From NCBI RefSeq assembly GCF_003369915.1, contig NC_046676.1, positions 14,490,001 through 14,554,000 of the forward strand: a stretch of DNA of 64,000 nucleotides, read 5' to 3'. The notes beneath the pieces were generated by a model. It had not been told where the DNA came from. It saw only the letters and a list, made by a program, of their open reading frames with translations, and made no database searches. Below are positions 11,801 to 21,411 of the stretch, one piece after another (within the stretch, counting starts at the first letter, position 1; every line of letters begins with the position of its first letter). Made by a program: the position numbers and the translations under genes. The stretch comes from Drosophila miranda. Lineage: Eukaryota; Arthropoda; Insecta; Diptera; Drosophilidae.

Positions 11801-13462
11801 ACCATTCAAAATGACAATCGAATTGAGGTCAAGTTGCAGCAGTTCATCGCTCAGCTCCTGGAATTTCTCGGGCGTTAGCTTGTTCAGTATTCCCCTTACG
11901 CGCCGGAACACGGCATCGTTCTTCTCGCTCTGCGTAAGTCCATGCTGCGGACGCAACGATGGTGGTATCCAACGACCAGTAATTGGCGGAGGAGTGTTTC
12001 CCTTGGTGCCTCCTGCTGCCTGTGATTGCTGCTGCTGCTGTTGTTGTTGTTGTTGATGCTGCTGCTGTTGGTGCTGCTGGTGCTGCTGTGACGACTGTGA
12101 TTGCTGAGAAGTGGCTGCCGAGTGGGCAGAGTTGTTCAAAGAATGGTTCGAAGAATTGGAAGTTGAAGCTGAAACCTGAGCAGGCGCATTTCCGTTACGA
12201 ACGGCAGTAGGACGACTGGCGGCCGCACCACGATCGTAGCGATCCGTTTCGGGGGCCCTATTGTAGCCAGATCGGGGGCCTGCTGCTCCAGCACCTCCGT
12301 TTCGCTCTTGGCTGTTAGTATTGTTGTATCGTTGATGTGAGGGAGAGTCTTCGTAGCTGTCGCGGTAGTTGTTGGGGTATTCTTCGCGACGAACTCCGCT
12401 CACGACTCCATCGTTGCCACCACGCGAATGCCCGTACGACGACTTGTTAATTGAGTTAGATGCAGCTCCGTTGTAGTTGGACGAGGAGTTGCCGTTGCCG
12501 TAACGCGACTGTTGTCCGTTGCTTCCATTGCCGTTCTCGTAGTTGCGGGATGAGCGGTAATTACTGCCACCGCCGCCGCCGCCACTACTTCCGCCGCTTG
12601 CTCCGCCAGCAGGACCGCCGGTGGAGTTGGAGTTTATTGATCGATTATTATAGCTGCCATCGGAGTTGGAGTGATAGCTGCGGCTACCACGATGCGCTCC
12701 GCCTTGCTGATCACTCGAAGAATATCGTCCAGAGCCGTTGTAGCTGTCGGAGCTGCCGAGCTGCTGGTTGTTGATGCTTTGACCCAAAATGTCACTATTC
12801 TTTTGATAGTAACGCGACGACGACGAGTCACCCTGGTAAGATCGTCGAGGTCTTGGGCTCACCTCACTATCGTGTTGACGAATTTTGGCGGAATTTTTAC
12901 TATAGCCAGTGGAAAAGAGTCCAGTTGGGCCACCAGATGAACGGCTGCCGTTTCTACCACCCAAACCCTCGCTGCTGTTGCTAATGGCTGGGGATACTCC
13001 ACCGCCGGACTTGTAGCTAGAACTGTTCGAGCCCTTGCGATAGTTGCCGCCTCCTTGGTTCGATGCGGGTGTTGAGCCCTTGTCGATCTTCACCAGATTC
13101 TTAAGATTGTTGAACGTATCTGTCGCTGTGGTAATCGGCAAAAGATTGGGACTGGTATTGAGCAGGGTTTTCCCGACCGTTGGTGTCGGTGGGGTTTGGC
13201 CACCGCAGCTGACGCCTATAACGCCACCGCCTCCGCCGCCACCACGATTGGTAAGCTGATCGTAATTGCGCTCGATCTCGCTGGGGTTCGCCGTTATTAC
13301 CAGTCTTAAATCGCTGCCGCCGCCGATGCTCGTCGTATCACCGGTGCTGGTGCCTCCCTCAATGGTGATCGTTTTACCGCTCCGAAACTGATCTATGATG
13401 ACGCCTGCCTGGTGCCCGTTGGTGTGCTCCCAACGTTGCGGACTGTCGTCGTAAGAGTGCAA
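8847..13462 (-). CDS. NAT1: NAT1 / eIF4G2 (DAP5/p97) translation factor; non-AUG start likely
   Basis: Three exons (to 10998, 10917-9107, 9025-8847) join in frame to about 1,484 codons counted from 13462. Order: a Gly/Ser/Asn-rich low-complexity N-terminus with a poly-Gln tract near residues 450-480; a MIF4G domain at about 518-750 (AVFRRVRGILNKLTPEKF, DEPKYSSMYAQLCKRL); an Arg-Asp/Gly-rich linker from about 825; MA3 near 1140-1255 (ELAEGFLELKLPEKSLKDV); and a C-terminal W2/eIF5C domain ending NAWLTWLQEAESEDDED. The MIF4G matches human DAP5 closely. The protein replaces eIF4G in cap-independent and reinitiation-type translation in the cytoplasm. The codon at 13462 is TTG, not ATG. The frame is open upstream to a TGA at 13516-13514, contains no ATG there, and its first in-frame ATG is inside MIF4G near residue 573. 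Human DAP5 is known to start at GUG, so a near-cognate start is expected. An upstream AUG-bearing exon is the alternative. Confidence 0.93.
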
Positions 13463-15927
13463 AAGGGGAGCGGCGTCGTACGTTGATAGAGGAATGGTGA
13501 TGATTTTTTTAGATCAACTCGGGGCGAAATATAAATTGCAGCTGTGAACACAGGTGCAACGAGCGAGCTCTCTCTAGTGTGTGGTGGTGGTCGGTCGTTT
13601 GGGGGATACCGCTGGCTGCTGGTTGCTCCTCCTGGTCGGATCTGGCCTGATCCTTCAACACAGAAACGGGACACACACACAAATCTGACAACACACACGC
13701 GCACGCACACAGAGACAGTAGGGTAGGTTGCGTTAAGACTCGAGTGGAGGCGTTCCTTCCGTTCGGTTGGGTTGCTTCTTCGTCTTCTTATTCTTGTTCA
13801 GCTGAGGCCTGCGTGGTAACTGGGGGATTAGTCTCTCAGTTCCGTTACACTTGGGCTGCCTTGCGTATATGGAAGTCCTATGTCAAGCAATGAAAGAATT
13901 TGGGAACCAAAATCAAAACAAATTTATAACCGACTTGGGAGAAGGGATAAAATAGACTGTATTCAGAGCTTACGCTAGAACTAGCTCGTATTGTGACACA
14001 AATGTACAGGAAAACTAATCGCCCCACTTATTGGCGATATATAGTCAACACACAGATAATTACAGTTATTTTTGCCACATAACTGTTGCACCTGCACTCG
14101 GCAATGGATAGTCAATGCAAACTGGAAGTGCTTTATGGAAATAGCCTCGCCAAATAAAACAAATTCAAGTTAATTTCACTGCTTTTCCGTTCCGTTACGT
14201 TCTGTTCTCTCTCACTCACTCTTCGTACTTGCTTTGTTTGCTGGCACGGCGTTGCCATCCGTTGGTAATTTAGCACAGTGATATTTAAGAATAATTAAAC
14301 AATGATTTATGAGTTGTTGTGAAAAAATCAATATTTTCTAGATGTATCTCAACGACAGCATGTGTGGTTTAGTTCAAACAAATCGAAATTACTTTCACTG
14401 GAATTGAATCATATGGTGGGGCTCTCTACTTCTTTGTTCCAGCTTTCTTTGTTTGCTCTCACGCTCGTTCGTGCTACTCCCATACCCCACAATGGAAACT
14501 GGAAGAATGCGGCCCACGAAGCGAGCGGGATGGGGATACGAAAAGTAACCAAATTGCTAGAAGCTGATGCGCAAGAACGGCGCACCACAGCCACAGCCAG
14601 TGTCAGTGTCCTTTCTTTGTGTGGAGGTTTATGGCCTCTGCTTTGGAGCTCGGTCGGTCGCCTGCTAGCTATCTCGCTCGCTCGATGCTGGTCTTCTGCG
14701 CCATCGAATTAAAGTGCCTTGACCCCAAGAAATGAACAGAGTCGCTCCCGATACGCATATACTAGGCATAGCCACAGACGAGGGGAGCACTGCGTTGATT
14801 AGCGTGTTTAGTCAACGGCAGAGTGGTAAAAATTCCCTCATTGCACACTTGGACATGAGTCACTTTGTTTATTTTTTCTGAATTTGCTAGCCTTGCCTTG
14901 CCTTAATTGATTGAAGTCTATCTATGTACTATAATGTATAAGTATGTGAGTGTGTGTGTGTATATCGAAGCAGCTTGAACAACCCTGGCCCGTCTTTGGT
15001 CCTAAGCCTAGTCTCGAGTCTGTATATTTGTATGTATATCCGTATTCGACTCGCAAGTATTGCCTGCAATAGTGCCTTCTAAACATCCCCCCCAAAATGT
15101 GGCCAATGTGAAAATCCACCCCGTGTCAGAGTCACTGCAACGAGGCGTCGACGACCCCGACCCGACCCGACCGCGCCTCGGGCCCTCCCTCCCTCTCGAC
15201 GTAAGACCCAGTTGTGGATGATTTTGACCTCAATTCCAGCGCGTGGCCCGTGTACAAGTGTTTGCTGGTCTGAGAGGTGCAAATTTAACCAACCAAATGG
15301 CACACCCACGTTATAAAACTCTCTTTTGGTTGTGGGGGCGCTGTTGTATGATGGAATATCTCGTATCTTCAACCGATCCCAGAGGCCTTCGACTCCTCCT
15401 ACTTTCATTCCGCTAAGGCGCACTCAATTTTTCCAATGACGAAAACAGGGCGAACAAAGTGCATCAATACAGACACAATTCGTAGGCATATGTGTGTGTG
15501 TTTGTTCACAGATCATCTAAGCGAGAAGATACGGCGCACACGGAAACACACAAAGTGAAGCTGGCCGAAGGAAAATAGACAAACTCAAACTCACCCACCA
15601 GGGGTGGCGGGGTCTTCCAAAGGGGGAAGACACACTGTTAGAGCAACGTCAACAGCATTTGAGATTTTCCAATGTGCCTCCGCCATTTTGTTGCATGAAT
15701 ATGTGTACATACATATGTACATACACACACACACAGGCAACTTTCTTTGTGCTTGTACTTCCGAGTGATTCATTTAGTTTGCCTTTTAAATGTTCTGTCC
15801 CCTATTGCATTTTTTCAGTTTAAACATTGTCAATTTTCACATCGAAAAGCAAATTGCACTAATCATTTTCCGTCTCACTTTTATTGATTTCCCAGCATGA
15901 CTTTTTCGCCATGAAGAAACGAGGACG
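13463..15927 (-). other. NAT1 5' UTR/promoter and upstream DNA
   Basis: No supported coding region. The first part is probably NAT1 leader, with CA/TG runs at 13670-13715. The rest has GAGA/CTCT-rich stretches (14195-14225), a (TG)n tract near 14945-14965 and 15490-15505, and CA runs near 15715-15740. A 116-codon ATG frame at 14362-14712 (+) has no recognisable motif. The last bases before 15928 are unique sequence next to the tandem transposon copies. Confidence 0.4.
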
Positions 15928-16574
15928 TGCTACACAGACACATACATACACAAAAAATCGGTTTTCTCTAAATCATCATGGCAAATTTTGAGGCTATAAT
16001 TCGAAATTCACTTTTAAACTAAGTTCACTTTGCCTTTTCGATCAAAAGTAGGAGGAAAAAGGACGGCCTAGCAAGTCCTTCTCAAATTCATTGTACTAAC
16101 CTTTATTTTCACTAATTTCGTATTCCGTATGGCCAACACGCAAGCTGAAAATGTGAATTAGAGATGCGCATTAGTGATGTAAAAACACATCGATGCATCG
16201 AGCATCGATGTTTTTTTGCCGATGTTTACCGATGTTTTTCGGTGTTTTTGCTCGTTTTTGCTGTTTTTGCAAAACATCGATCGTTTAATTTCAAATTATT
16301 GCGTATTTGTCTTCTGTAATAGGCTCTGCACACTGAGCCCATCCCGGGGGAATGGTGGGATTTTTTGACAGATGTGAAACTCCGATTCACACTGCCACCA
16401 TCCACCATCCGTCAAAAACAGCTGATCCCAATAACAAGTTTATTAAATTTGCGCGGAAGATTTATTAATTCTTGGTTCTTATAATGGATGATGAAGATAT
16501 AGCAATTATTTCGGCTGTGGTTCAACAGCAAAATATTTTCTTGCACCAACTAATAATGTTGCTGTCAATGAATA

Positions 16575-17682
16575 ATGATGATGAATGATGACTTTAACAT
16601 TGACGAGGATGAGATGACCCAGATGACTGCCATAAAACACAAAAGCCAGGAAGATTATGGTCGTTTGTGAGTACTTCTACTAACTTCACCCATAGTTTTA
16701 AGTACAAGGACATATTTTATGGTTTTAGAAGCGGTTCGGGACATTTTGGGAGAAAGATGTACCAGAAAACAACGAGGCGTTTTTCAAAGAGAGTTTCCGA
16801 ATGGAGAGGCCTTGCTTTGATATTTTAGTGAATCGGCTTGAAGTGCTGCGAAAGAAGGACACCAACTGCCGAGCTGCAATTCCTTTGGAAAAGCGCATCG
16901 CCATTGCGCTATACACTTTGGGCTCGTCCTCTGAGTACCGAACAGTTGGCAGGCTTTTCGGTGTAGCTCCAAACAGTGTGTGTAATATCCTGCACGAGTT
17001 TTGCAGAGCACTTATCGACGAGTTTTCGAAGGAGTACATGTCGCCCAATAACCTAACTTCCGACAAAATTTATGAGTGCGTAAAGGGATTCGAGGCAATT
17101 GGGTTTCATCAGTGCCTAGGTGCAATTGGTAGGAAATCAATAAGAACTTCAGCAATATGTTTACATATAAATTGGTTTTTAAACTTCCTTTTTATTCTAG
17201 ATGGATGCCACATCGAAATAAAACCACCAGCAGCTGAGGCAGTAGACCACCATAACTATAAGGGCAGGTATTCCACAGTCTTGTTTGCCCTAGTGGATTA
17301 TAGGTATGCAAATATCTTGCACAAAAATATGTATTTAGCAAGTTGGTTTAATGTCCTAAATTATTTAAATCCGATTCTTTTTAGATACAGATTTACATAT
17401 GTAAATATCGGCTCTGCAGGAAGGTGCAATGACTCGATGATATACCAGAAGTCAAGCCTTGCAAAACATATCGAAGCATCGGCATTACTCCAAGAGAAAG
17501 CCAAGGAAATAAGCGGAGTAAACGTCCCTGTAATGCTTATCGGGGACTCGGCATTTAGGTTTTCTAACAAGCTGATGAAACCTTACCCGTTTTCCACAGT
17601 CGCCTCTTTGGAACAGCGCACGTTTAACTACAACCTTTCCAAAGCTAGGCGAGTGGTGGAAAATGCATTTGGGCATTTTTAA
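16575..17682 (+). pseudogene. PIF/Harbinger (HARBI1-like) transposase, frameshifted and 3' truncated
   Basis: Exons 16575-16666, 16729-17128, 17201-17303 and 17385-17682 are joined by consensus GT-AG introns of 62-82 bp. The protein matches DDE_Tnp_4 transposases. It begins with an acidic leader, then KRFGTFWEKDVPENNEAFF. A helix-turn-helix region follows (YRTVGRLFGVAPNSVCNILHE). The catalytic Asp lies in GAIDGCHIEI, rebuilt exactly across intron 2. The second Asp is in AGRCNDSMIY, followed by LIGDSAF, and the Glu is in RRVVENAFG. All three acidic residues are present. Exon 1 is one A short in the ATAAAACAC run (about 16632) compared with copy 2, which breaks the frame before exon 2. The protein stops at GHF, about 50-60 residues before the usual end. 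Family confidence is high. It is probably inactive. Confidence 0.85.
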
Positions 17683-18009
17683 TAAGTCTAATAAGTCGTT
17701 CTGGAATTTTGTTTGGGTGCTGATCAATTCCTGCACCATACGTCGTGCTCCTCCTTCTTTCTGTGGTGGTCCTTTTGTTGTTCGAGACGCTCCTGGGCGA
17801 TCTCTGCCAGCCACGAAATGTCGGTCTTTTTCTTTTTCTTTGGCGGACGCCCAGACAAGGTGCTGGAGCTACAAGATCCGTCCAGGTCCATCTCAATAAT
17901 ATCCGAAAAGTACTCATCAGGATCTGCAATGAACACCTTAAATGAAATATATTTTTTTAGCAATAAATTAATAAAACTTACTGTCGTTGTCCAATGTGCT
18001 CTGCTCCAT
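17683..18009 (-). pseudogene. Second gene of the PIF/Harbinger element (SANT/MADF-partner remnant)
   Basis: The start ATG is at 18009. A 28-base exon (18009-17982, MEQSTLDND) joins at 17923 across a GTAAGT...TTGCAG intron and continues as NPDEYFSDIIEMDLDG. A Ser-rich stretch and a basic patch with RPPKKKKKTDISW follow, then a Glu/Lys/Arg coiled coil. A one-base indel after KKEEHD (about 17745) moves the frame. In the next frame the coiled coil resumes as RRMVQELISTQTKFQNDLLDLLK and ends at the junction with the transposase. PIF elements usually carry a convergent DNA-binding partner protein with a C-terminal coiled coil of this kind. The N-terminal SANT/MADF domain itself is absent. Role inferred from position and composition. 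Confidence 0.6.
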
Positions 18010-18269
18010 GTTGTTTGCACTCAAGATGCCAAATCAGCGAACTTCAGCTCAGCGCCCTGAATGTGACGGTCAACCGGCGGTAATCTGATATCTTGCACAT
18101 GCCGCAAGATCAGCATTATCGCTTATGCCAAGTCGGCTTACCGACTGTAGCTTTGTAGCTCTAAGTACATATATTTTGTAGCTTTGCATTCTTTGGCAAT
18201 TAAATACTTTTGATTCAGCTTATGCCCTAGCTTGCTGGTGGCTCCTAGTTTTAGTTCTGTTCTTATAAC

Positions 18270-19556
18270 GTGCTACACAGACACATATGTACATACACAA
18301 AAAATCGGTTTTCTCTAAATCATCATGGCAAATTTTGAGGCTATAATTCGAAATTCACTTTTAAACTAAGTTCACTTTGCCTTTTCGATCAAAAGTAGGA
18401 GGAAAAAGGACGGCCTAGCAAGTCCTTCTCAAATTCATTGTACTAACCTTTATTTTCACTAATTTCGTATTCCGTATGGCCAACACGCAAGCTGAAAATG
18501 TGAATTAGAGATGCGCATTAGTGATGTAAAAACACATCGATGCATCGAGCATCGATGTTTTTTTGCCGATGTTTACCGATGTTTTTCGGTGTTTTTGCTC
18601 GTTTTTGCTGTTTTTGCAAAACATCGATCGTTTAATTTCAAATTATTGCGTATTTGTCTTCTGTAATAGGCTCTGCACACTGAGCCCATCCCGGGGGAAT
18701 GGTGGGATTTTTTGACAGATGTGAAACTCCGATTCACACTGCCACCATCCACCATCCGTCAAAAACAGCTGATCCCAATAACAAGTTTATTAAATTTGCG
18801 CGGAAGATTTATTAATTCTTGGTTCTTATAATGGATGATGAAGATATAGCAATTATTTCGGCTGTGGTTCAACAGCAAAATATTTTCTTGCACCAACTAA
18901 TAATGTTGCTGTCAATGAATAATGATGATGAATGATGACTTTAACATTGACGAGGATGAGATGACCCAGATGACTGCCATAAAAACACAAAAGCCAGGAA
19001 GATTATGGTCGTTTGTGAGTACTTCTACTAACTTCACCCATAGTTTTAAGTACAAGGACATATTTTATGGTTTTAGAAGCGGTTCGGGACATTTTGGGAG
19101 AAAGATGTACCAGAAAACAACGAGGCGTTTTTCAAAGAGAGTTTCCGAATGGAGAGGCCTTGCTTTGATATTTTAGTGAATCGGCTTGAAGGGCTGCGAA
19201 AGAAGGACACCAACTGCCGAGCTGCAATTCCTTTGGAAAAGCGCATCGCCATTGCGCTATACACTTTGGGCTCGTCCTCTGAGTATCGAACAGTTGGCAG
19301 GCTTTTCGGTGTAGCTCCAAACAGTGTGTGTAATATCCTGCACGAGTTTTGCAGAGCACTTATCGACGAGTTTTCGAAGGAGTACATGTCGCCCAATAAC
19401 CTAACTTCCGACAAAATTTATGAGTGCGTAAAGGGATTCGAGGAAATTGGGTTTCATCAGTGCCTAGGAAATCAATAAGAACTTCAGCAATATGTTTACA
19501 TATAAATTGGTTTTTAAACTTCCTTTTTATTCTAGATGGATGCCACATCGAAATTA
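18270..19556 (+). mobile_element. PIF/Harbinger-type transposon, copy 2 (3' truncated)
   Basis: Direct repeat of 15928-17217, starting at the same ACGTGCTACACAGACACA junction. It breaks off just after the start of transposase exon 3 (CACATCGAAA), where AAATAAATAAATAAA-rich sequence and a dispersed repeat begin. It lacks the partner gene and the rest of the transposase. Differences from copy 1 are few: one base in exon 1, a 12-base deletion at the exon 2 end and scattered substitutions. This suggests recent tandem duplication rather than independent insertion. Confidence 0.75.
18922..19477 (+). pseudogene. PIF/Harbinger transposase, copy 2, exons 1-2 only
   Basis: Exon 1 (18922-19014) begins MMMNDDFNIDEDE and, unlike copy 1, keeps the full ATAAAAACAC run, so it joins in frame to exon 2 at 19077 (KRFGTFWEKDVP). 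Exon 2 runs to CLGNQ and a TAA. A 12-base deletion after CAGTGCCTAGG removes the end of exon 2 and the intron 2 donor found in copy 1 at 17129. Everything past the first few bases of exon 3 is missing. No catalytic motif remains. Confidence 0.75.
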
Positions 19557-19595
19557 AAATAAATAAATAAATAAAAATTAAATAAATTAATAACA

Positions 19596-20232
19596 CGTAC
19601 AACGATACCGTCTGACACTCAGAAATATACCAAAATATACCGCCTCATTTTCAAAATATACCGTGAATATACTGACGAATTCAATTTCCATTTTACTTAT
19701 TCCTCGTTTTTTATCTTCCGTTGAATATAACTAATTAAATATAACCCTCAGCGCTACCCACATAATTTTATCCAATGAATGCATCAACTTTCTACACAAT
19801 TGGTTAGTTTTTAGTCCTTGCTTTTATTGTATTTTGACTAAAACAAGGTTTAAACAAAATAGGTAAAAAACAAAAAAACAGTCGCAATGTTGCTGGTATT
19901 TGAAGACTCATTTGTTGTCAACCAGGGTATGGGCGGTTGTATACCCTATTTCGTAAATATTATATAAAGATACTGTTTTCCAACCTGCTTTCAAACGTAA
20001 TTAGTAAAGACCTTGTCGTAGATTGCTTTTTTAAGGCCTCTTCATGCATTCGATTAGGTTCTTGTATACAAATCCTGATCCCAGTACCAGTTCTTGGTCT
20101 CTGTAGACAGACTATGAGCTGCAAAATATCGTTTAAAACAGTGACTATCTAGTTTCTGCATTAATTAGAGCCTGGAACGACACACATTTCCGCTATTCTA
20201 TATCATCCATTTCCCCCAGGGTATGTGTGCAT
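19596..20232 (+). repeat. Dispersed AT-rich repeat, copy R2
   Basis: It has the same ordered words as R1. It begins CGATACCGTCTGACACTCAG, continues with CAAAATATACC runs, CTTATTCCTCG, TTGTATACCCTATTTCG and TGCATTAATTAGAGCC, and ends near TTTCCCCCAGGGTATGTGTG. It sits directly against the truncated end of PIF copy 2. The promoter-like words at its left edge are weaker than in the other copies. Confidence 0.68.
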
Positions 20233-20616
20233 GGAATTAGCAACATGTTTGTGTATGGAACGAGACTCATTGTTGCTAAAGCGAAACTGCGGCGAACTGC
20301 GGCGAACTGCGGCGAACTCAAATTCGATTCAAAAAACGACCAATTCTTTGTTCCGTTGAATAATACTATCTATATAGAACATTAAGCCATGCCCACTTAA
20401 TTTTGTACGATTGATGAATCAATTCTATACATGATTGGCCTATTCGAAATACTTGCTTTTATTGGATTTCTATATAACATTGAAAATTAAATTAATATTA
20501 AATGTCAGCGATGTTTTTTGAACTAGAGTTGGAGAACTATTGATTGCACTGTCGATGTTTTCGAAAACCTATCGTCTACTATCGATGGTGCCCACTATCG
20601 ACAGCAGCGTGACCGC
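20233..20616 (+). repeat. Decamer array and partial repeat fragment
   Basis: Three copies of TGCGGCGAAC lie at 20288-20320. They are followed by an internal piece of the dispersed repeat (GTTGAATAATACTATCTATATAG, GCCATGCCCA, TGCTTTTATTGG). The end (20545-20616) has several ATCGA/ATCGAT words leading into copy R3. Confidence 0.5.
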
Positions 20617-21245
20617 GGACTTATCGTTAAAATATATCGTCCCACAGAAAGATTTCAAAATACCATCTCATTTAAAAAATCTACCGTATACTGACGAATT
20701 CAAGTTCTTTTTACATATTCCTCGATTTTGATCTTCCGTGGAATATTACTATATATATAGCACATTTAGCCATGCCCACATAATTTTATATGGTTACTGA
20801 TTCAACTTTCTACTTGACTGGCTTATTTTAAATACTTGCTTTTATAAGATTTTGCCTAAAAAAAAGGTTTTAGTGAAAAAGGTCAAACAAAAAATAGTTA
20901 GGGCGTAATTGTTCCTATTTCTCATAGTTTTATTCCATTGATAAATACATTTTCTACAAGATTAACGAATTTTAAATACTCCCATTTATTGTATTTTGAC
21001 TAAAACAAGGTTTAAACAAAAAAAACAGTCACAATGTTGTAACGTCAATGTTGCTGGTATTTAAAGTCTTGTTGCTTGTCAGCCTATGGCCATTTGTATA
21101 CACTAGTATTTGGTTTATTTTATATAAAGCTGCTTTAAAACGTAATTTAGAAAGACCATTTCTAAAAATGATATGTCTTAGTCGTTACTCATTCCTGGTC
21201 TTTGTAAGGAGACCACTACCTGCAAAATATCGTTGAAATATCTTT
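20617..21245 (+). repeat. Dispersed AT-rich repeat, copy R3 (with nested pieces)
   Basis: It begins with GCGTGACCGCGGACTTATCG just left of the unit, then AAAATATATCGTCCCACAGAAA, CATATTCCTCG, TGCTTTTAT, and a second partial copy from about 20905. It ends with GCAAAATATCGTTGAAATATC near 21243. The left edge carries a motif-1-like GCGTGACCG and a DRE-like TTATCGTTA in the same order as at 27213, but no gene follows on the minus side. Confidence 0.62.
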
Positions 21246-21411
21246 TAAACAGAGATTGACAACAGCCCAAGGATGACCCAAGCCCGAGGATGATTTCCAT
21301 GTTTTTCACAAATAGAAAAGTTCTCAGAATACACACTACTTGAATTCATAAGTGATTTTATTTAGACTATAACAAACCCTTAAAAATACAAGATGGCAAA
21401 TATAACATGTA
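21246..21411 (-). other. sub: subito 3' UTR with poly(A) signal
   Basis: TTTATT at 21358-21363 gives AATAAA on the minus strand about 50 bases past the subito stop codon. The rest is AT-rich flank. Confidence 0.5.

Larger units (their letters stand above)
15928..18269 (+). mobile_element. PIF/Harbinger-type DNA transposon, copy 1
   Basis: A unit beginning ACGTGCTACACAGACACA is repeated with a period of about 2,347 bp in the next copy, at near identity except for a few indels. It contains a plus-strand DDE transposase gene with four short-intron exons and a convergent minus-strand second gene, which is the two-gene layout of PIF/Harbinger elements. The two genes meet abruptly at 17682/17683, where both C-termini seem cut by an internal deletion. 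The true terminal repeats are uncertain; a palindrome-rich end (TAGTGATGTAAA at 16173, CATCGATGC...GCATCGATG) is one candidate inside the duplicated unit. Confidence 0.75.

Noticed and set aside
14362-14712. 116-codon frame with a signal-peptide-like start upstream of NAT1
   Set aside because: The hydrophobic run is followed by random-looking sequence; no family match and no other evidence.
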